Shown in pieces: positions 26,060 through 34,632 of a stretch of DNA of 64,000 bases; position 1 is the first letter of the stretch; each line of letters begins with the position of its first letter. The stretch lies in assembly GCF_001898325.1 (NCBI RefSeq), contig NZ_MKTR01000007.1, positions 100,265 to 164,264 on the forward strand, in the 5' to 3' direction. The position numbers and the translations under genes were made by a program. This stretch comes from Microbacterium sp. 67-17 (GTDB lineage: Bacteria > Actinomycetota > Actinomycetes > Actinomycetales > Microbacteriaceae). The notes beneath the pieces are model-generated. The model searched no databases, was not told the DNA's origin, and saw nothing but the letters and a program-made list of their open reading frames with translations.

Positions 26060-26551
26060 ATGGATGTTGCGGAATGGAGTGGGATGGCAGGCGGCGTGGC
26101 TGGATTGGTCGGGGGTGGTGTCGCGATATGGCAGGGGATCAGCGCACGAGCTGCTCGCCGTGACGCGGAGGCGGCCAGCGCCGAGGCGGCTGTGCTCGCC
26201 GCGGAGGCGAACGCTGCGCTACACCGCATCGCCGCTGCGCAGGAATCGATCGCGACGGTATCGAGGCCCAGTGCGTGGGGGGTGCCTAAGTCGCTCGGGG
26301 GCGACGTCTGGGTGATCCGGAACACATCTGGGCGTCCGATCGACTTGGCTACTGTCGAAGTGTCCCCTGAGCGAGCCCAAGCGTTGCTGGAAATCGACGG
26401 TGAGCTTCCCCGCCAGTTCCCGTCTGGTGACCTGCTGGAGTTCGCTGCTCGTGCCCGCAACGGCCTCAGCATCCGAACCTTCACGCTCGTGTGGCACTTT
26501 GCCGACGAGCCGGAGAGTGAGACACACAGCTCCGTGCGCACCCTGCACTAA
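26060..26551 (+). CDS. Hypothetical protein with N-terminal hydrophobic segment and coiled coil
   Basis: 163 residues, unrecognised. A hydrophobic Gly/Ala/Val segment (GMAGGVAGLVGGGVAIWQG) is followed by an Ala/Glu-rich helix likely to form a coiled coil (ARRDAEAASAEAAVLAAEAN) and a C-terminal beta-rich domain (GGDVWVIRNTSGRPIDLATV). TATCGT at 26048-26053 sits six bases before ATG, pointing to a leaderless mRNA. The 286 bases upstream contain no gene I can support. Confidence 0.6.
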   Translation: MDVAEWSGMAGGVAGLVGGGVAIWQGISARAARRDAEAASAEAAVLAAEANAALHRIAAAQESIATVSRPSAWGVPKSLGGDVWVIRNTSGRPIDLATVEVSPERAQALLEIDGELPRQFPSGDLLEFAARARNGLSIRTFTLVWHFADEPESETHSSVRTLH

Positions 26552-26625
26552 GCCTCGTGCGTGCGATATCACGCGGTGTCCTTGGCCACGAGTAGAGTGC
26601 CGTTCCTAGACGAAGGGAGGGCCCG

Positions 26626-26886
26626 GTGAACTTCAAAATGAACCCCGACTTCCCCCGCCAGATCCAAGAGCAAGTAAACAAGCTGAAGGCGGTTCTAGGC
26701 GGAGTCTCCACTGAGTACGCAGGCCAGAACGTTGAAGTCGTCAGAGATGCGCTCCGGACCAGATGGCACGCTGTCGGTAACGGTGCGAGAGTTACGGACC
26801 CGGAGCTGACTAACGTGGCAACGAGGATCAGCCTCGGCAAGCGCGTTTGGCTGGAGGACGACGGCAAGGTTATGTCTGAAGACTAG
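26626..26886 (+). CDS. Small hypothetical protein of the island
   Basis: 86-residue hydrophilic protein, no family assigned. The first third, MNFKMNPDFPRQIQEQVNKL, is a likely amphipathic helix; the centre contains RTRWHAVGNGARVTDPELT. GAAGGGAGG lies just upstream of the GTG start, so unlike its neighbours it has a good Shine-Dalgarno. Last plus-strand gene before the right repeat. Confidence 0.6.
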   Translation: MNFKMNPDFPRQIQEQVNKLKAVLGGVSTEYAGQNVEVVRDALRTRWHAVGNGARVTDPELTNVATRISLGKRVWLEDDGKVMSED

Positions 26887-26979
26887 GCGGCCATGTCGCC
26901 TGGCAAACCAGCTGATGTTGCCAGCCATGGCGCCCTTCGGGACTTGCCTGCCCGCCTGGGCGATCACGCGGCTAGCCCT

Positions 26980-27054
26980 CTCGCGGCTTGTCGTGCCCGG
27001 GATAGGGAGGCGGATGCGCCACTTGCCGCTCGGGAGTTGCTTCGCTTTCTCCAT
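26980..27054 (-). pseudogene. Probable phage-type integrase remnant (N-terminus only)
   Basis: From ATG 27054, with GGAAGGA upstream, the frame reads MEKAKQLPSGKWRIRLPIPG, resembling the LPSGKxRVR beginning of the arm-binding domain of phage tyrosine integrases. After about 20-25 residues no integrase similarity is visible and no catalytic domain follows in any frame before the neighbouring gene. It reads inward from the right repeat, where an integrase normally sits beside its att site. The match is short, so this is tentative; the rest of 26887-27251 holds no gene I can support. Confidence 0.4.
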
Positions 27055-27180
27055 GGGAATCCTTCCGTTTGACTGCTGTACGTCGCAGGTAGACGGGTCA
27101 GCAACCCTCTGGAAGCGGAGCGACTTTGGACACGGGTGTCTACAGACGCCGGGTTTGGCCTAGAGCCGACTGGGAAACAT

Positions 27181-27254
27181 GAGAATCAGACTCGTTCCCG
27201 ATTGGGCGTTGAGCCCTGCTGCGGCCTGCTCTCGCCCCTACGCTGGGTGCCGTG
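27181..27254 (+). repeat. Right 74-bp direct repeat (probable attR), carrying the efflux gene promoter
   Basis: Same 74-bp element as 22355-22428. Its last bases hold TACGCT (27239-27244), a -10 box, and end exactly with the GTG start codon of the cation efflux gene at 27252. Integration at this site therefore leaves the host gene with an intact promoter and start. Confidence 0.8.
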
Positions 27255-28166
27255 CATGATCACGCTCCCGGCATCCGTGGTGCGAGCAACCGTCGGCTGC
27301 TGACGGCCTCGCTCACGATCACCTCGGTGGTTCTCGTCGTTCAGGTGGTCGGCGCGTTCCTGAGCGGTTCGCTTGCCCTGCTCGCCGACTCCGTCCACAT
27401 GCTCACGGACACGGCAGCCCTCGTGATCGCGCTGATCGCGAGCATCGTCGCGGCCCGGCCGGCTACCGATCGGCAGACCTACGGTTACCAGCGTGCCGAG
27501 GTGTTCGGGGCACTGATCAACGCCGTGCTGCTGATCGGTCTGTCGGTGTGGATCGTCGTCGAGGCGATTCAGCGCTTGCTCGATCCGGGAGAGGCCGAGG
27601 TGCGCGGCGGGATCATGCTGATCGTCTCGGTCGTCGGACTTCTCGCCAACGCCGCGGCGATGTGGCTGCTCTCTGCCGCGCAGCGCACGAGCATCAATGT
27701 CCGCGGCGCGTACCTCGAGGTCCTCGGCGACCTTCTGGGGTCGGCGCTGGTCATCGTCGCCGCGATCGTCGTGCTGTTGACAGGGTGGCAGGCAGCGGAC
27801 GCCGTCGCGTCGCTGCTGATCGCGGCGCTGATCGTGCCGCGCGCGGTCGGGCTGCTGCGCGAGGTGTTCCATGTGCTGTCGGAGTCGGCGCCGAAGGGTA
27901 CGCATGTCGCCGAGATCCGCGAGCACATCCTCTCGGCAGCGGACGTCGTCGCGGTGCACGACATCCACGTGTGGCAGCTGACCCGCGGAGCTCCGGTCTT
28001 CACCGCCCACGTCGTCATCGACCCGGATGCCATCGCCGCGGGGCGGTCGGGCGAGATCCTCTCGCGCCTGCAGACGTGCCTTGCCTCACACTTCGACGTC
28101 GAGCACTCGACCTTCCAACTCGAGCCCGCCGGCCACGTCGAGTCGGGTGACGCCACGCACGCCTAG
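27252..28166 (+). CDS. Cation diffusion facilitator family efflux protein
   Basis: 304-residue CDF transporter with six membrane helices and a C-terminal cytoplasmic domain (around residues 210-290, HDIHVWQLTRG). Exports Zn2+/Co2+-type metals in exchange for protons. The TM2 metal site is HMLTD; the TM5 site reads YLEVLGD, so the usual first His is Glu. Leaderless: TACGCT is seven bases before GTG. Its stop overlaps the end of ligD by 4 bases on the opposite strand. The promoter lies in the island's right repeat. Confidence 0.9.
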   Translation: MHDHAPGIRGASNRRLLTASLTITSVVLVVQVVGAFLSGSLALLADSVHMLTDTAALVIALIASIVAARPATDRQTYGYQRAEVFGALINAVLLIGLSVWIVVEAIQRLLDPGEAEVRGGIMLIVSVVGLLANAAAMWLLSAAQRTSINVRGAYLEVLGDLLGSALVIVAAIVVLLTGWQAADAVASLLIAALIVPRAVGLLREVFHVLSESAPKGTHVAEIREHILSAADVVAVHDIHVWQLTRGAPVFTAHVVIDPDAIAAGRSGEILSRLQTCLASHFDVEHSTFQLEPAGHVESGDATHA

Positions 28167-30571
28167 GGGCCGTCCTCCAACACCACGTCCTCGGGGGAAC
28201 GATCGGGACGGAGGCCGCGCCAGCGAGCGTGGCGCAGGATGCCGCCGGGGGTGAACTCCGCGAACTCGACCTCACCGACGAGCTCCGGCCTCACCCAGAT
28301 CGCATCGCTCGCGTCGGCTGCGGGCACGCCGACGAACGGATTCTCGTCGGTCCCGAGAGGTGCGAGCAGGCGCCCGAGGGTCGCAAGCGCGGCATCCGAG
28401 AAGCCCGTCCCGACGCGTCCCGCATACTGCAAGCCATCCGGGCCTGGGATGCCGACCAGGAGCGACCCGATCGCCCCTGACCTGCCACCCTGGCCGGGCC
28501 GGACGCCGCCGATGACGACATCCTGGGTGCGGGTCAGCTTGATCTTGAGCCAGTCGGGGGAGCGCTCGCCCGGCCGGTAACGCGAGCCGGGGTTCTTGAC
28601 GACCACCCCTTCGAGGTCGGCCTCGCGTGCGGCGTCGAGTGTCGCATCCAGGTCATCGAAGACCGGCGGGACGGCGACACGCTCGCCCGCCCCGTCGGCA
28701 AGACGCTCCAGCAGCGCGCGGCGATCACGCAGCGGCAACGCCGTCGCATCCCGCCCGTCGATCTGCAGCAGATCGAACAGGTAGTACCTCACCGGCGTGC
28801 GCGCGGCTTCGCGGACGATCTCGGCCGGATTCGCGAGGTTCATCCGCTTCTGCAGCAGCGGAAAGCTTGGCCTGCCCTTCTCGTCCAGCGCGACGATCTC
28901 GCCGTCGACGACGCACGGCGCCACGCCCAGCCCCGCATCCTGCAGGTCCGGATAGGTAGCCGTCAGGTCGTTGCCGCTGCGGGCGCGCAGGGTGAGGGTG
29001 CTCCCGTCCCAGGTCCCGACAGCACGGATGCCGTCCCACTTCATCTCCACCCAGGGCTCGCCGCCCCAGCGGGCGATCGCCCCGGCGGCGAGCCCCGGCG
29101 TCGACAGGGATGCCAGCATCGGGGCGACACCCCCGGCATGCTGGGGGGACTCGCGCGGTTCGGGAATTGCGCGGGGGGCGGGGTTCTTCGCCGTCGGCGC
29201 GTCCTTCATCCGGTGGAGGAGCCACTGCGACTTCTCGCCGTCGCCGGCGGTGCGGATGAGCGCGAAGCGCGCGTCATCCATCGCGCCACCCGGGGTGCCG
29301 TGAGCGCGGAAGATGACCTCGTCGGCGCGCCATTTCTCGGTTTCGTAGGTGCCCGTGTCCCACACCGTCATGGTTCCGGCACCGTACTCGCCCTTCGGGA
29401 TCGTGCCGTGAAAGGTCAGGTACTCGATCGGGTGATCCTCGGTCATCACGGCGAGGTTGTTGCGGTTAGGAGTCTCGGGGATGCCGCGCGGCACCGCCCA
29501 GCTCACCAGCACGCCGTCCCGCTCTAGGCGCAGGTCGAAGTGCAGACGCGACGCGTGATGTTCCTGCACGACAAAGCGCGCGGGCTCGCCCTCACCGCGC
29601 ACGGTCGGTCGGGCACCGGCATCCGGAGCCGGCTCCGGCGTTCTCGCAGCATCGCGCTTCTCGCGGTAGCGATCCAACGAAGCGGCAGTCGACGCACCGA
29701 AGAACGGTGCCATCCCCGCTGCCGCACGCTCGAGAACCTCCGAGAAGAGCAGTTGCCGCAGATCCGGTTCGGCGAGCTCATCCCAGGTGCGCGGCGCTGC
29801 CACGGTGGGGTGCTCGCGCCCCCGCAGAGAATACGGGCTGATCGTGGTCTTCTTGCCGTTGTTCTGGCTCCAGTCCAAGAAGACTTTTCCCGCACGCACC
29901 GCCTTGGACATGGAACTCACAACCAGATCCGGATGATCCGCCTCGAGCGCCCGAGCCAGCTCACGCGCCAGGTTCGAGGCGGCCTCGCTCGTGAGCGTGC
30001 CGGGTAGCGGTGCGTAGAGATGGATGCCTTTGCTGCCGCTGGTGACGGGCACGGGTTCCAGCGACATCCCGCGCAGGATCTCCCGTACGAGCCGCGCGAC
30101 CTCGGCGCACTCGGCCAGCCCCACACCCGGTCCCGGATCGAGGTCCAGGACCAGGCGGTCCGGGTTCGCGGGGGAGCCATCCGACGCGAAGCGCCATTGG
30201 GGCACGTGGAGTTCGAGGCTCGCGACCTGCCCAAGCCAGACGAGCGCCGCCTGCGAATCGACGAGCGGATACGTCTTCGTTCCGGAGGAGTGCTCGATCG
30301 GCATCCGGGGGAGCCACTCGGGAGCGCCGCGCTCGAGATCCTTCGTGAAGAACGACATTCCCGGATGCCGCGCGTCGCCCACACCGTCGGGCCATCGCTT
30401 TCGTGTCACGGGGCGCCGCGCCAGCAGCGGCAGGATCGTCGGGGCGATGCGGCTGTAGTAGTCGATCACCTCGCGCTTGGTGGTGCCCGTTGCCGGATAC
30501 AGCACCTTGTCGAGGTTGGTGAGGCGCAACCGGTGCCCCTGCACCTGCACAGTCTGCTCCCGACCCGCCAT
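28163..30571 (-). CDS. ligD: ATP-dependent DNA ligase D (POL-PE-LIG)
   Basis: 802-residue three-domain NHEJ enzyme in the mycobacterial order. An archaeo-eukaryotic primase-type polymerase comes first (residues ~1-290, LDLDPGPGV being the metal-site region), then the 3'-phosphoesterase domain (~320-450, FVVQEHHASRLHFDLRLERD), then the ATP ligase with the adenylated lysine in EMKWDGIRAVG and a C-terminal OB fold. Length fits (mycobacterial ~760). TAGCCT six bases before ATG indicates a leaderless mRNA. Divergent from the Ku gene, its partner at DNA ends. Confidence 0.95.
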   Translation of the reverse strand: MAGREQTVQVQGHRLRLTNLDKVLYPATGTTKREVIDYYSRIAPTILPLLARRPVTRKRWPDGVGDARHPGMSFFTKDLERGAPEWLPRMPIEHSSGTKTYPLVDSQAALVWLGQVASLELHVPQWRFASDGSPANPDRLVLDLDPGPGVGLAECAEVARLVREILRGMSLEPVPVTSGSKGIHLYAPLPGTLTSEAASNLARELARALEADHPDLVVSSMSKAVRAGKVFLDWSQNNGKKTTISPYSLRGREHPTVAAPRTWDELAEPDLRQLLFSEVLERAAAGMAPFFGASTAASLDRYREKRDAARTPEPAPDAGARPTVRGEGEPARFVVQEHHASRLHFDLRLERDGVLVSWAVPRGIPETPNRNNLAVMTEDHPIEYLTFHGTIPKGEYGAGTMTVWDTGTYETEKWRADEVIFRAHGTPGGAMDDARFALIRTAGDGEKSQWLLHRMKDAPTAKNPAPRAIPEPRESPQHAGGVAPMLASLSTPGLAAGAIARWGGEPWVEMKWDGIRAVGTWDGSTLTLRARSGNDLTATYPDLQDAGLGVAPCVVDGEIVALDEKGRPSFPLLQKRMNLANPAEIVREAARTPVRYYLFDLLQIDGRDATALPLRDRRALLERLADGAGERVAVPPVFDDLDATLDAAREADLEGVVVKNPGSRYRPGERSPDWLKIKLTRTQDVVIGGVRPGQGGRSGAIGSLLVGIPGPDGLQYAGRVGTGFSDAALATLGRLLAPLGTDENPFVGVPAADASDAIWVRPELVGEVEFAEFTPGGILRHARWRGLRPDRSPEDVVLEDGP

Positions 30572-30647
30572 GGGCCCAGGCTAGCCCGCGGTGCCTGAGA
30601 CGGGTCGGATGCTGGCACTGGGCGCCGCGAACGTGTGTACTGGTGTG

Positions 30648-31454
30648 ATGAGGTCCATCTGGAAGGGCGCGTTGACGTTCGGACTGGTCAACGTTCCGGT
30701 GAAGGTCTATGCCGCCACTGAGGACCACGACGTGTCGCTGCATCAGGTCCATGCCGCCGACGGGGGTCGCATCCGCTATCAGCGCGTGTGCGAACTCGAC
30801 GGTGAGGTCGTGCCCTACAGCGAGATCGACCGAGCCTACGACGATGGCGAGAAGACCGTCATCTTGACGAAAGAGGACTTCGCGGCGCTTCCCTCCGAAC
30901 GCAGCCGCGAAATCGAGGTCGTCGAGTTCGTCCCGACCGAGCAGGTCGACGTCCTGACGCTCGACAAGGCGTACTACCTCGAACCGGACTCGAAGTCGCC
31001 CAAGGCCTACGTGCTGCTGCGCAAGACACTGGAGCAGACCGACCGCACCGCGATCGTGCGGTTCTCGCTGCGCCAGAAGACACGGCTGGCGGCGCTTCGC
31101 GTGCGCGGAGACGTGCTCGTTCTGCAAACCCTGTTGTGGGCAGACGAGGTGCGGGAAGCAGCCTTCCCCTCCCTCAGCGAGTCGGTGAAGATCTCCGACA
31201 AGGAGCTCGAGCTGTCGGCATCCCTCGTCGAGAGCTTCTCGGGCGATTTCGACCCCGCCGACTTCGTCGACGAGTACCAGCAGGAGCTGCGGACCCTCAT
31301 CGAGGCCAAGCTCGAGAAGGGGGATGCGCTCGACACCTCCGAGACGTTCGGTGAGCAGCCCGAAGACCACGGTGGCGAAGTCATCGACCTCATGGAGGCG
31401 CTGCGCGCCAGTGTCGAACGCTCGCGAGCCGCACGCGAGAAGAAGTCCGGTTAG
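30648..31454 (+). CDS. ku: Ku DNA end-binding protein
   Basis: 268-residue bacterial Ku. RSIWKGALTFGLVNVPVKVY at the N-terminus is the family signature; DKAYYLEPD and the C-terminal basic tail (SRAAREKKSG) that engages LigD and DNA are present. Homodimer that holds broken ends for LigD. ATG 30648 was chosen over upstream starts because TGTACT is six bases before it and the Ku signature starts there. Confidence 0.95.
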   Translation: MRSIWKGALTFGLVNVPVKVYAATEDHDVSLHQVHAADGGRIRYQRVCELDGEVVPYSEIDRAYDDGEKTVILTKEDFAALPSERSREIEVVEFVPTEQVDVLTLDKAYYLEPDSKSPKAYVLLRKTLEQTDRTAIVRFSLRQKTRLAALRVRGDVLVLQTLLWADEVREAAFPSLSESVKISDKELELSASLVESFSGDFDPADFVDEYQQELRTLIEAKLEKGDALDTSETFGEQPEDHGGEVIDLMEALRASVERSRAAREKKSG

Positions 31455-32678
31455 TCAGGACGAACCGGGAAAGGCCGCGGCGAACAGCGCGTTCGCATCG
31501 GCGGTGAGCGCCTCGGTCTGCGCGCGTAGCTCCGCCGCCTGGACTTCTTGCTCGATGATGGCAGGTTCCCGTGCGGCGAGGTCAGCGGCCAATCCGTCGA
31601 GTTCGTCGGCTCGGAAGCGCAGGTACTCTTCCCACGACGTCTGACGGCGCTCGCCCGCGAACGTCGTGAACGTCACGACGTACGATCCGCGCTCGGCCTC
31701 CGGTGTCGCCTCGAACTGGGCGAGATCACTGCTGTACCGGGTCAGCGCCTGGTCGTACCAGCTCTGGTCGGCGTTCCACTGCGCGCGTGCCTGCCCGGCC
31801 GCGGTCTCGGCCTCGGCGACCCGAGACCACGCGGCCTCGACGTCGGCCCGCACGCCGTCGAGCACGGCGATCGACGCCGCGTGCACCGCGACGAGGGCCG
31901 AGCGGTCGGCAAAGGTCTCGGAGTAGAGCGCCTCAAGCTCGGGCGTGAATCCGCCGTCGAACTCCACCTGTGAGCCCAGGTAGGCGAAGAGCTCGTTGCC
32001 GCGACGTGATTCGTCTGCGCCCACCGACGCCTCGATCTGTGCGAGCACCGGATCACCTTCGGGGATTCTTGCTGCTTCGGCGGCGACGAGCGCATCGACC
32101 TCCCGCTGCTGGTCAGGGCTCATGCGGCCGTAAACGGCGTGGAGCAGTTCGTGCGCGGCGAATGTCACCGTGAAGCCCGTGAGGCGTTCGTCGCCCGGCT
32201 CGAAGAGGTACATGCGATCTGTGCTCGGCCGGTAGCAGCCGAGGGTCACCGCGCCGCCTTCTGCCTCGCCGCCCTGCGATGGAGAGGGGGACGGATCGGG
32301 CTCACCGCCGTGCCCTCGTTCGCACAGGGTCAGGATGTCGTCGCCGACCAGCTCTGGTTCGGTGCGATAGAACACCTCACGCCCCGAATCCGTTAGTGAC
32401 ATCTGAGCGGCGAGCGCCGCTACTGCGGCTGACGGCTCGCGCACAGGTCCCCAGTCGCCGGGCAGATCGAGCGTCTGCGCAACCCACCCCTGAGCGGGCA
32501 GCAGCCAGCCGCGCACCGGTTCAGGCAGGTGCTGAGCGAACATCACGCTCGCGCCGAGTGCGATCGCAACGACGAGCGCGCCTAGCGCAACCCACCATCC
32601 GGTGGCGCTGCGCCGCCGGGTCGGCGGATCCGACGGATGATCGTCGCCCGCCGGATCCGGTTCGTCAAAGAGGGTCAT
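31455..32678 (-). CDS. Membrane-anchored protein with HExxH motif, putative metalloprotease
   Basis: 407 residues. One N-terminal anchor (WWVALGALVVAIALGASVMF, about residues 28-48) with a cytoplasmic Asp/Pro-rich tail, then an extracytoplasmic domain. AAHELLHAVYGRM (about residue 185) gives HExxH, the zinc-metalloprotease core, and a downstream E in RRGNELFAYLG could be a third ligand. The C-terminal third is a long Ala/Glu-rich coiled coil. GGAG precedes ATG. Family not recognised by name; peptidase activity is inference. Confidence 0.72.
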   Translation of the reverse strand: MTLFDEPDPAGDDHPSDPPTRRRSATGWWVALGALVVAIALGASVMFAQHLPEPVRGWLLPAQGWVAQTLDLPGDWGPVREPSAAVAALAAQMSLTDSGREVFYRTEPELVGDDILTLCERGHGGEPDPSPSPSQGGEAEGGAVTLGCYRPSTDRMYLFEPGDERLTGFTVTFAAHELLHAVYGRMSPDQQREVDALVAAEAARIPEGDPVLAQIEASVGADESRRGNELFAYLGSQVEFDGGFTPELEALYSETFADRSALVAVHAASIAVLDGVRADVEAAWSRVAEAETAAGQARAQWNADQSWYDQALTRYSSDLAQFEATPEAERGSYVVTFTTFAGERRQTSWEEYLRFRADELDGLAADLAAREPAIIEQEVQAAELRAQTEALTADANALFAAAFPGSS

Positions 32679-32791
32679 CGGGTCTCCGTAGGTGTGCGCT
32701 ACGAACAGTAGCGGGCAGAGGATGGAGATCGCTGATGCTGATGGTGTCGGCATCCGTTCGTCTCGCATCGCTATCATCTGGGCGACTCGAC

Positions 32792-33613
32792 ATGACTGAA
32801 CCGATGAACCACTCACCCGACCCGCCAGTGCGCTCTGGAATCGGTGGCACGCTCGGCCTGCTTGCAGCGATTCTTGTGATTGCCGGGACGCTCGTCTGGG
32901 TCGTGATGAACGTCTCTGCGGCGGTGTCAGCCCCCGAGGAGGGCCGCGCATCGGTCGCGCCGCCCGCCGTGGCGCCAGAACCGCCTGCCTCGGACGCGGA
33001 TGCTGCGGCAGACGCGGTGCACGATGCAGCGCCCTCGGGCCCAGCGTCCTCGAGCCCCCTGCCCGATCCAGCCTGGGTAGCGCGGGTGGCCTCAGCTACC
33101 GGCATCCCGGAGCGGGCCATGGCCGCCTACGCATCAGCAGCGCTCGCGATCTCGACGATGCAACCCGGCTGCGGGCTGGGGTGGAACACGATCGCCGCGA
33201 TCGGATCGGTGGAGTCCGACCACGGGCGCCACGGGGGAGCGGTGCTCGGCACAGACGGATTCCCCGAGCCCGCCGTTCGGGGTGCCGCGCTGGACGGGAA
33301 CGGGGTTCAGGCGATCCCCGACACCGATGGTGGGCGGTGGGATGCCGACACGGTGTGGGATCGGGCGGTGGGACCCATGCAGTTCATTCCCTCGACGTGG
33401 GCGCGCTGGGGCTCAGACGGCAACGGCGACGGTGACTCCAATCCGAACCAGATCGACGACGCCGCGCTCGCCGCGGCTCGCTATCTGTGCGCCTCCGGAT
33501 CGGTTGCGGCCGCCGACGCGTGGCGGGCCGCGGTGTTCAGCTACAACAACCTGGACAGCTACGTCGATGACGTGGCGCGGCGCGCGAACGACTACGCGAC
33601 GCGCGCCGGTTGA
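32792..33613 (+). CDS. Secreted/anchored lytic transglycosylase
   Basis: 273 residues. One N-terminal helix (GTLGLLAAILVIAGTLVWVV), an Ala/Pro/Asp-rich linker (about 60 residues), and a transglycosylase domain with IAAIGSVESDHGRHGG (catalytic Glu in VESDHG), GPMQFIPSTWARWGSDGNGD and a later FSYNNLDSYVDDV. It cleaves peptidoglycan glycan strands outside the membrane. ATG 32792 has no clear Shine-Dalgarno; ATG 32804 is an alternative. Confidence 0.88.
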   Translation: MTEPMNHSPDPPVRSGIGGTLGLLAAILVIAGTLVWVVMNVSAAVSAPEEGRASVAPPAVAPEPPASDADAAADAVHDAAPSGPASSSPLPDPAWVARVASATGIPERAMAAYASAALAISTMQPGCGLGWNTIAAIGSVESDHGRHGGAVLGTDGFPEPAVRGAALDGNGVQAIPDTDGGRWDADTVWDRAVGPMQFIPSTWARWGSDGNGDGDSNPNQIDDAALAAARYLCASGSVAAADAWRAAVFSYNNLDSYVDDVARRANDYATRAG

Positions 33614-33621
33614 GGATGACC

Positions 33622-34395
33622 TTACTGAGAGTCCTCGGGGCGGTGCTCGAACACGTCGGGCTCCAGAGCCAGGTCGCGCGCTTCGGCGGCATCGGTCTCG
33701 AGCTTCCCGCCCGACGCAGCCTCCTTCCGAGACTTCCACTTCTCACTGAAGTAGTGGTACGCGACGACCAGGGCTGTGCCACCGACCGCGACCAGCAGGA
33801 TGATGTCGATGTACTCGGTGACGAGGTCACGCACCCACGGGATGTAGGCGATGAGGTAGCCGACCATGGTGAGGCCGAAGCCCCACAGCAGCGCGCCGAT
33901 CAGGTTGTAGAGCGTGTACCTGCGCCAGGGCATGTGTCCAACGCCCGCGGCAACGGGGGCGAAGGTGCGCACGATCGGAACGAAACGGGCGAGGATGACG
34001 GTGATTCCGCCGAATCGTTCGAAGAACGCGTTGGTGCGCTCGACGTTGCGCTTGCTGAAGATCCCGGACTCCTTGCGCTCGAAGACCGCCGGTCCGCCCT
34101 TGTGGCCGATGTAGTAGCCGACCTCCCCACCGATGAAAGCGGCGAGGGCGATCAGCGAACACACGACCCAGATGTTCACGCCGAACACGTCGTTGGTGTG
34201 GGTGAGGAGCCCCGAGATGATGAGCAGAGTGTCGCCGGGGAAAAGGAACCCGATCAGCAGGCCGGTTTCGGCGAAGATGATCAGGCACACCACCAGCAGT
34301 GCCCATGGGCCTGCCGCGGAAATGATCGTCTCGGGGTCGAGCCAGGGGATGAGAGCCAGTGAGTGCACGAAGGTTCCGTCGGTGTCGGCGGTCAA
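33622..34395 (-). CDS. DedA family membrane protein
   Basis: 257-residue DedA/SNARE-associated (VTT) protein with about five helices. Signatures: FAETGLLIGFLFPGDTLL, GYYIGHKGG, ARFVPIVRTFAPVAAGVGHM and the Trp/Gly-rich end GALLWGFGLTMVGY. DedA proteins are lipid-flippase-like and support membrane homeostasis. The C-terminus is a hydrophilic tail with acidic residues. Lies immediately upstream of (and in the same direction as) nothing obvious except the tRNA-Leu, which is transcribed into it. Confidence 0.9.
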   Translation of the reverse strand: MTADTDGTFVHSLALIPWLDPETIISAAGPWALLVVCLIIFAETGLLIGFLFPGDTLLIISGLLTHTNDVFGVNIWVVCSLIALAAFIGGEVGYYIGHKGGPAVFERKESGIFSKRNVERTNAFFERFGGITVILARFVPIVRTFAPVAAGVGHMPWRRYTLYNLIGALLWGFGLTMVGYLIAYIPWVRDLVTEYIDIILLVAVGGTALVVAYHYFSEKWKSRKEAASGGKLETDAAEARDLALEPDVFEHRPEDSQ

Positions 34396-34416
34396 GGGCG
34401 CGGCAGGATGCCTTGC

Positions 34417-34499
34417 GTGCGGAAGGTGGGACTTGAACCCACACGCCCGAAGGCACAGGAACCTAAATCCTGCGTGTCTGCCAATTTCACCACTCCCGC
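34417..34499 (-). tRNA. tRNA-Leu (anticodon TAG)
   Basis: 83-nt class II tRNA. Acceptor strands GCGGGAG and CTTCCGC pair with one G-U; the anticodon stem CAGGA/TCCTG encloses TTTAGGT with TAG at 34-36. A long variable arm (TGCCTTCGGGCG) and T-loop GGTTCAAGTCC are present. CCA is not encoded (ACG follows the discriminator A region). Confidence 0.95.
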
Positions 34500-34632
34500 G
34501 GGTGCGATCAGTCTACTGAGGCTCATTTGACGATCTCGACGTTTGCTCTCAGCGCCGACCTCGGGGTCCGGATTCAGAGAGCCGCCACTGCGACCTCGAC
34601 CCCTTGCGCTGGCCGCTCCACCGCGACAGGGT

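Larger units (their letters stand above)
22355..27254. mobile_element. Integrated genomic island bounded by 74-bp direct repeats
   Basis: About 4.9 kb between rdgB and a cation efflux gene. The ends are 74-bp direct repeats that agree at 68 positions, with identical runs of 29 bases at the left and 25 at the right. Genes inside are of unknown or accessory type, are spaced more loosely than neighbours, and use codons rare in the flanks (TTA and AGA, for example in 25090-25773). A probable integrase N-terminus reads inward from the right repeat. Seen: repeats and gene content. Inferred: site-specific integration of a now immobile element. Confidence 0.72.

Noticed and set aside
26695-27054. Full 119-residue minus-strand frame as an intact gene
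   Set aside because: Overlaps antisense to the 86-residue gene and loses integrase-like character after about 25 residues.
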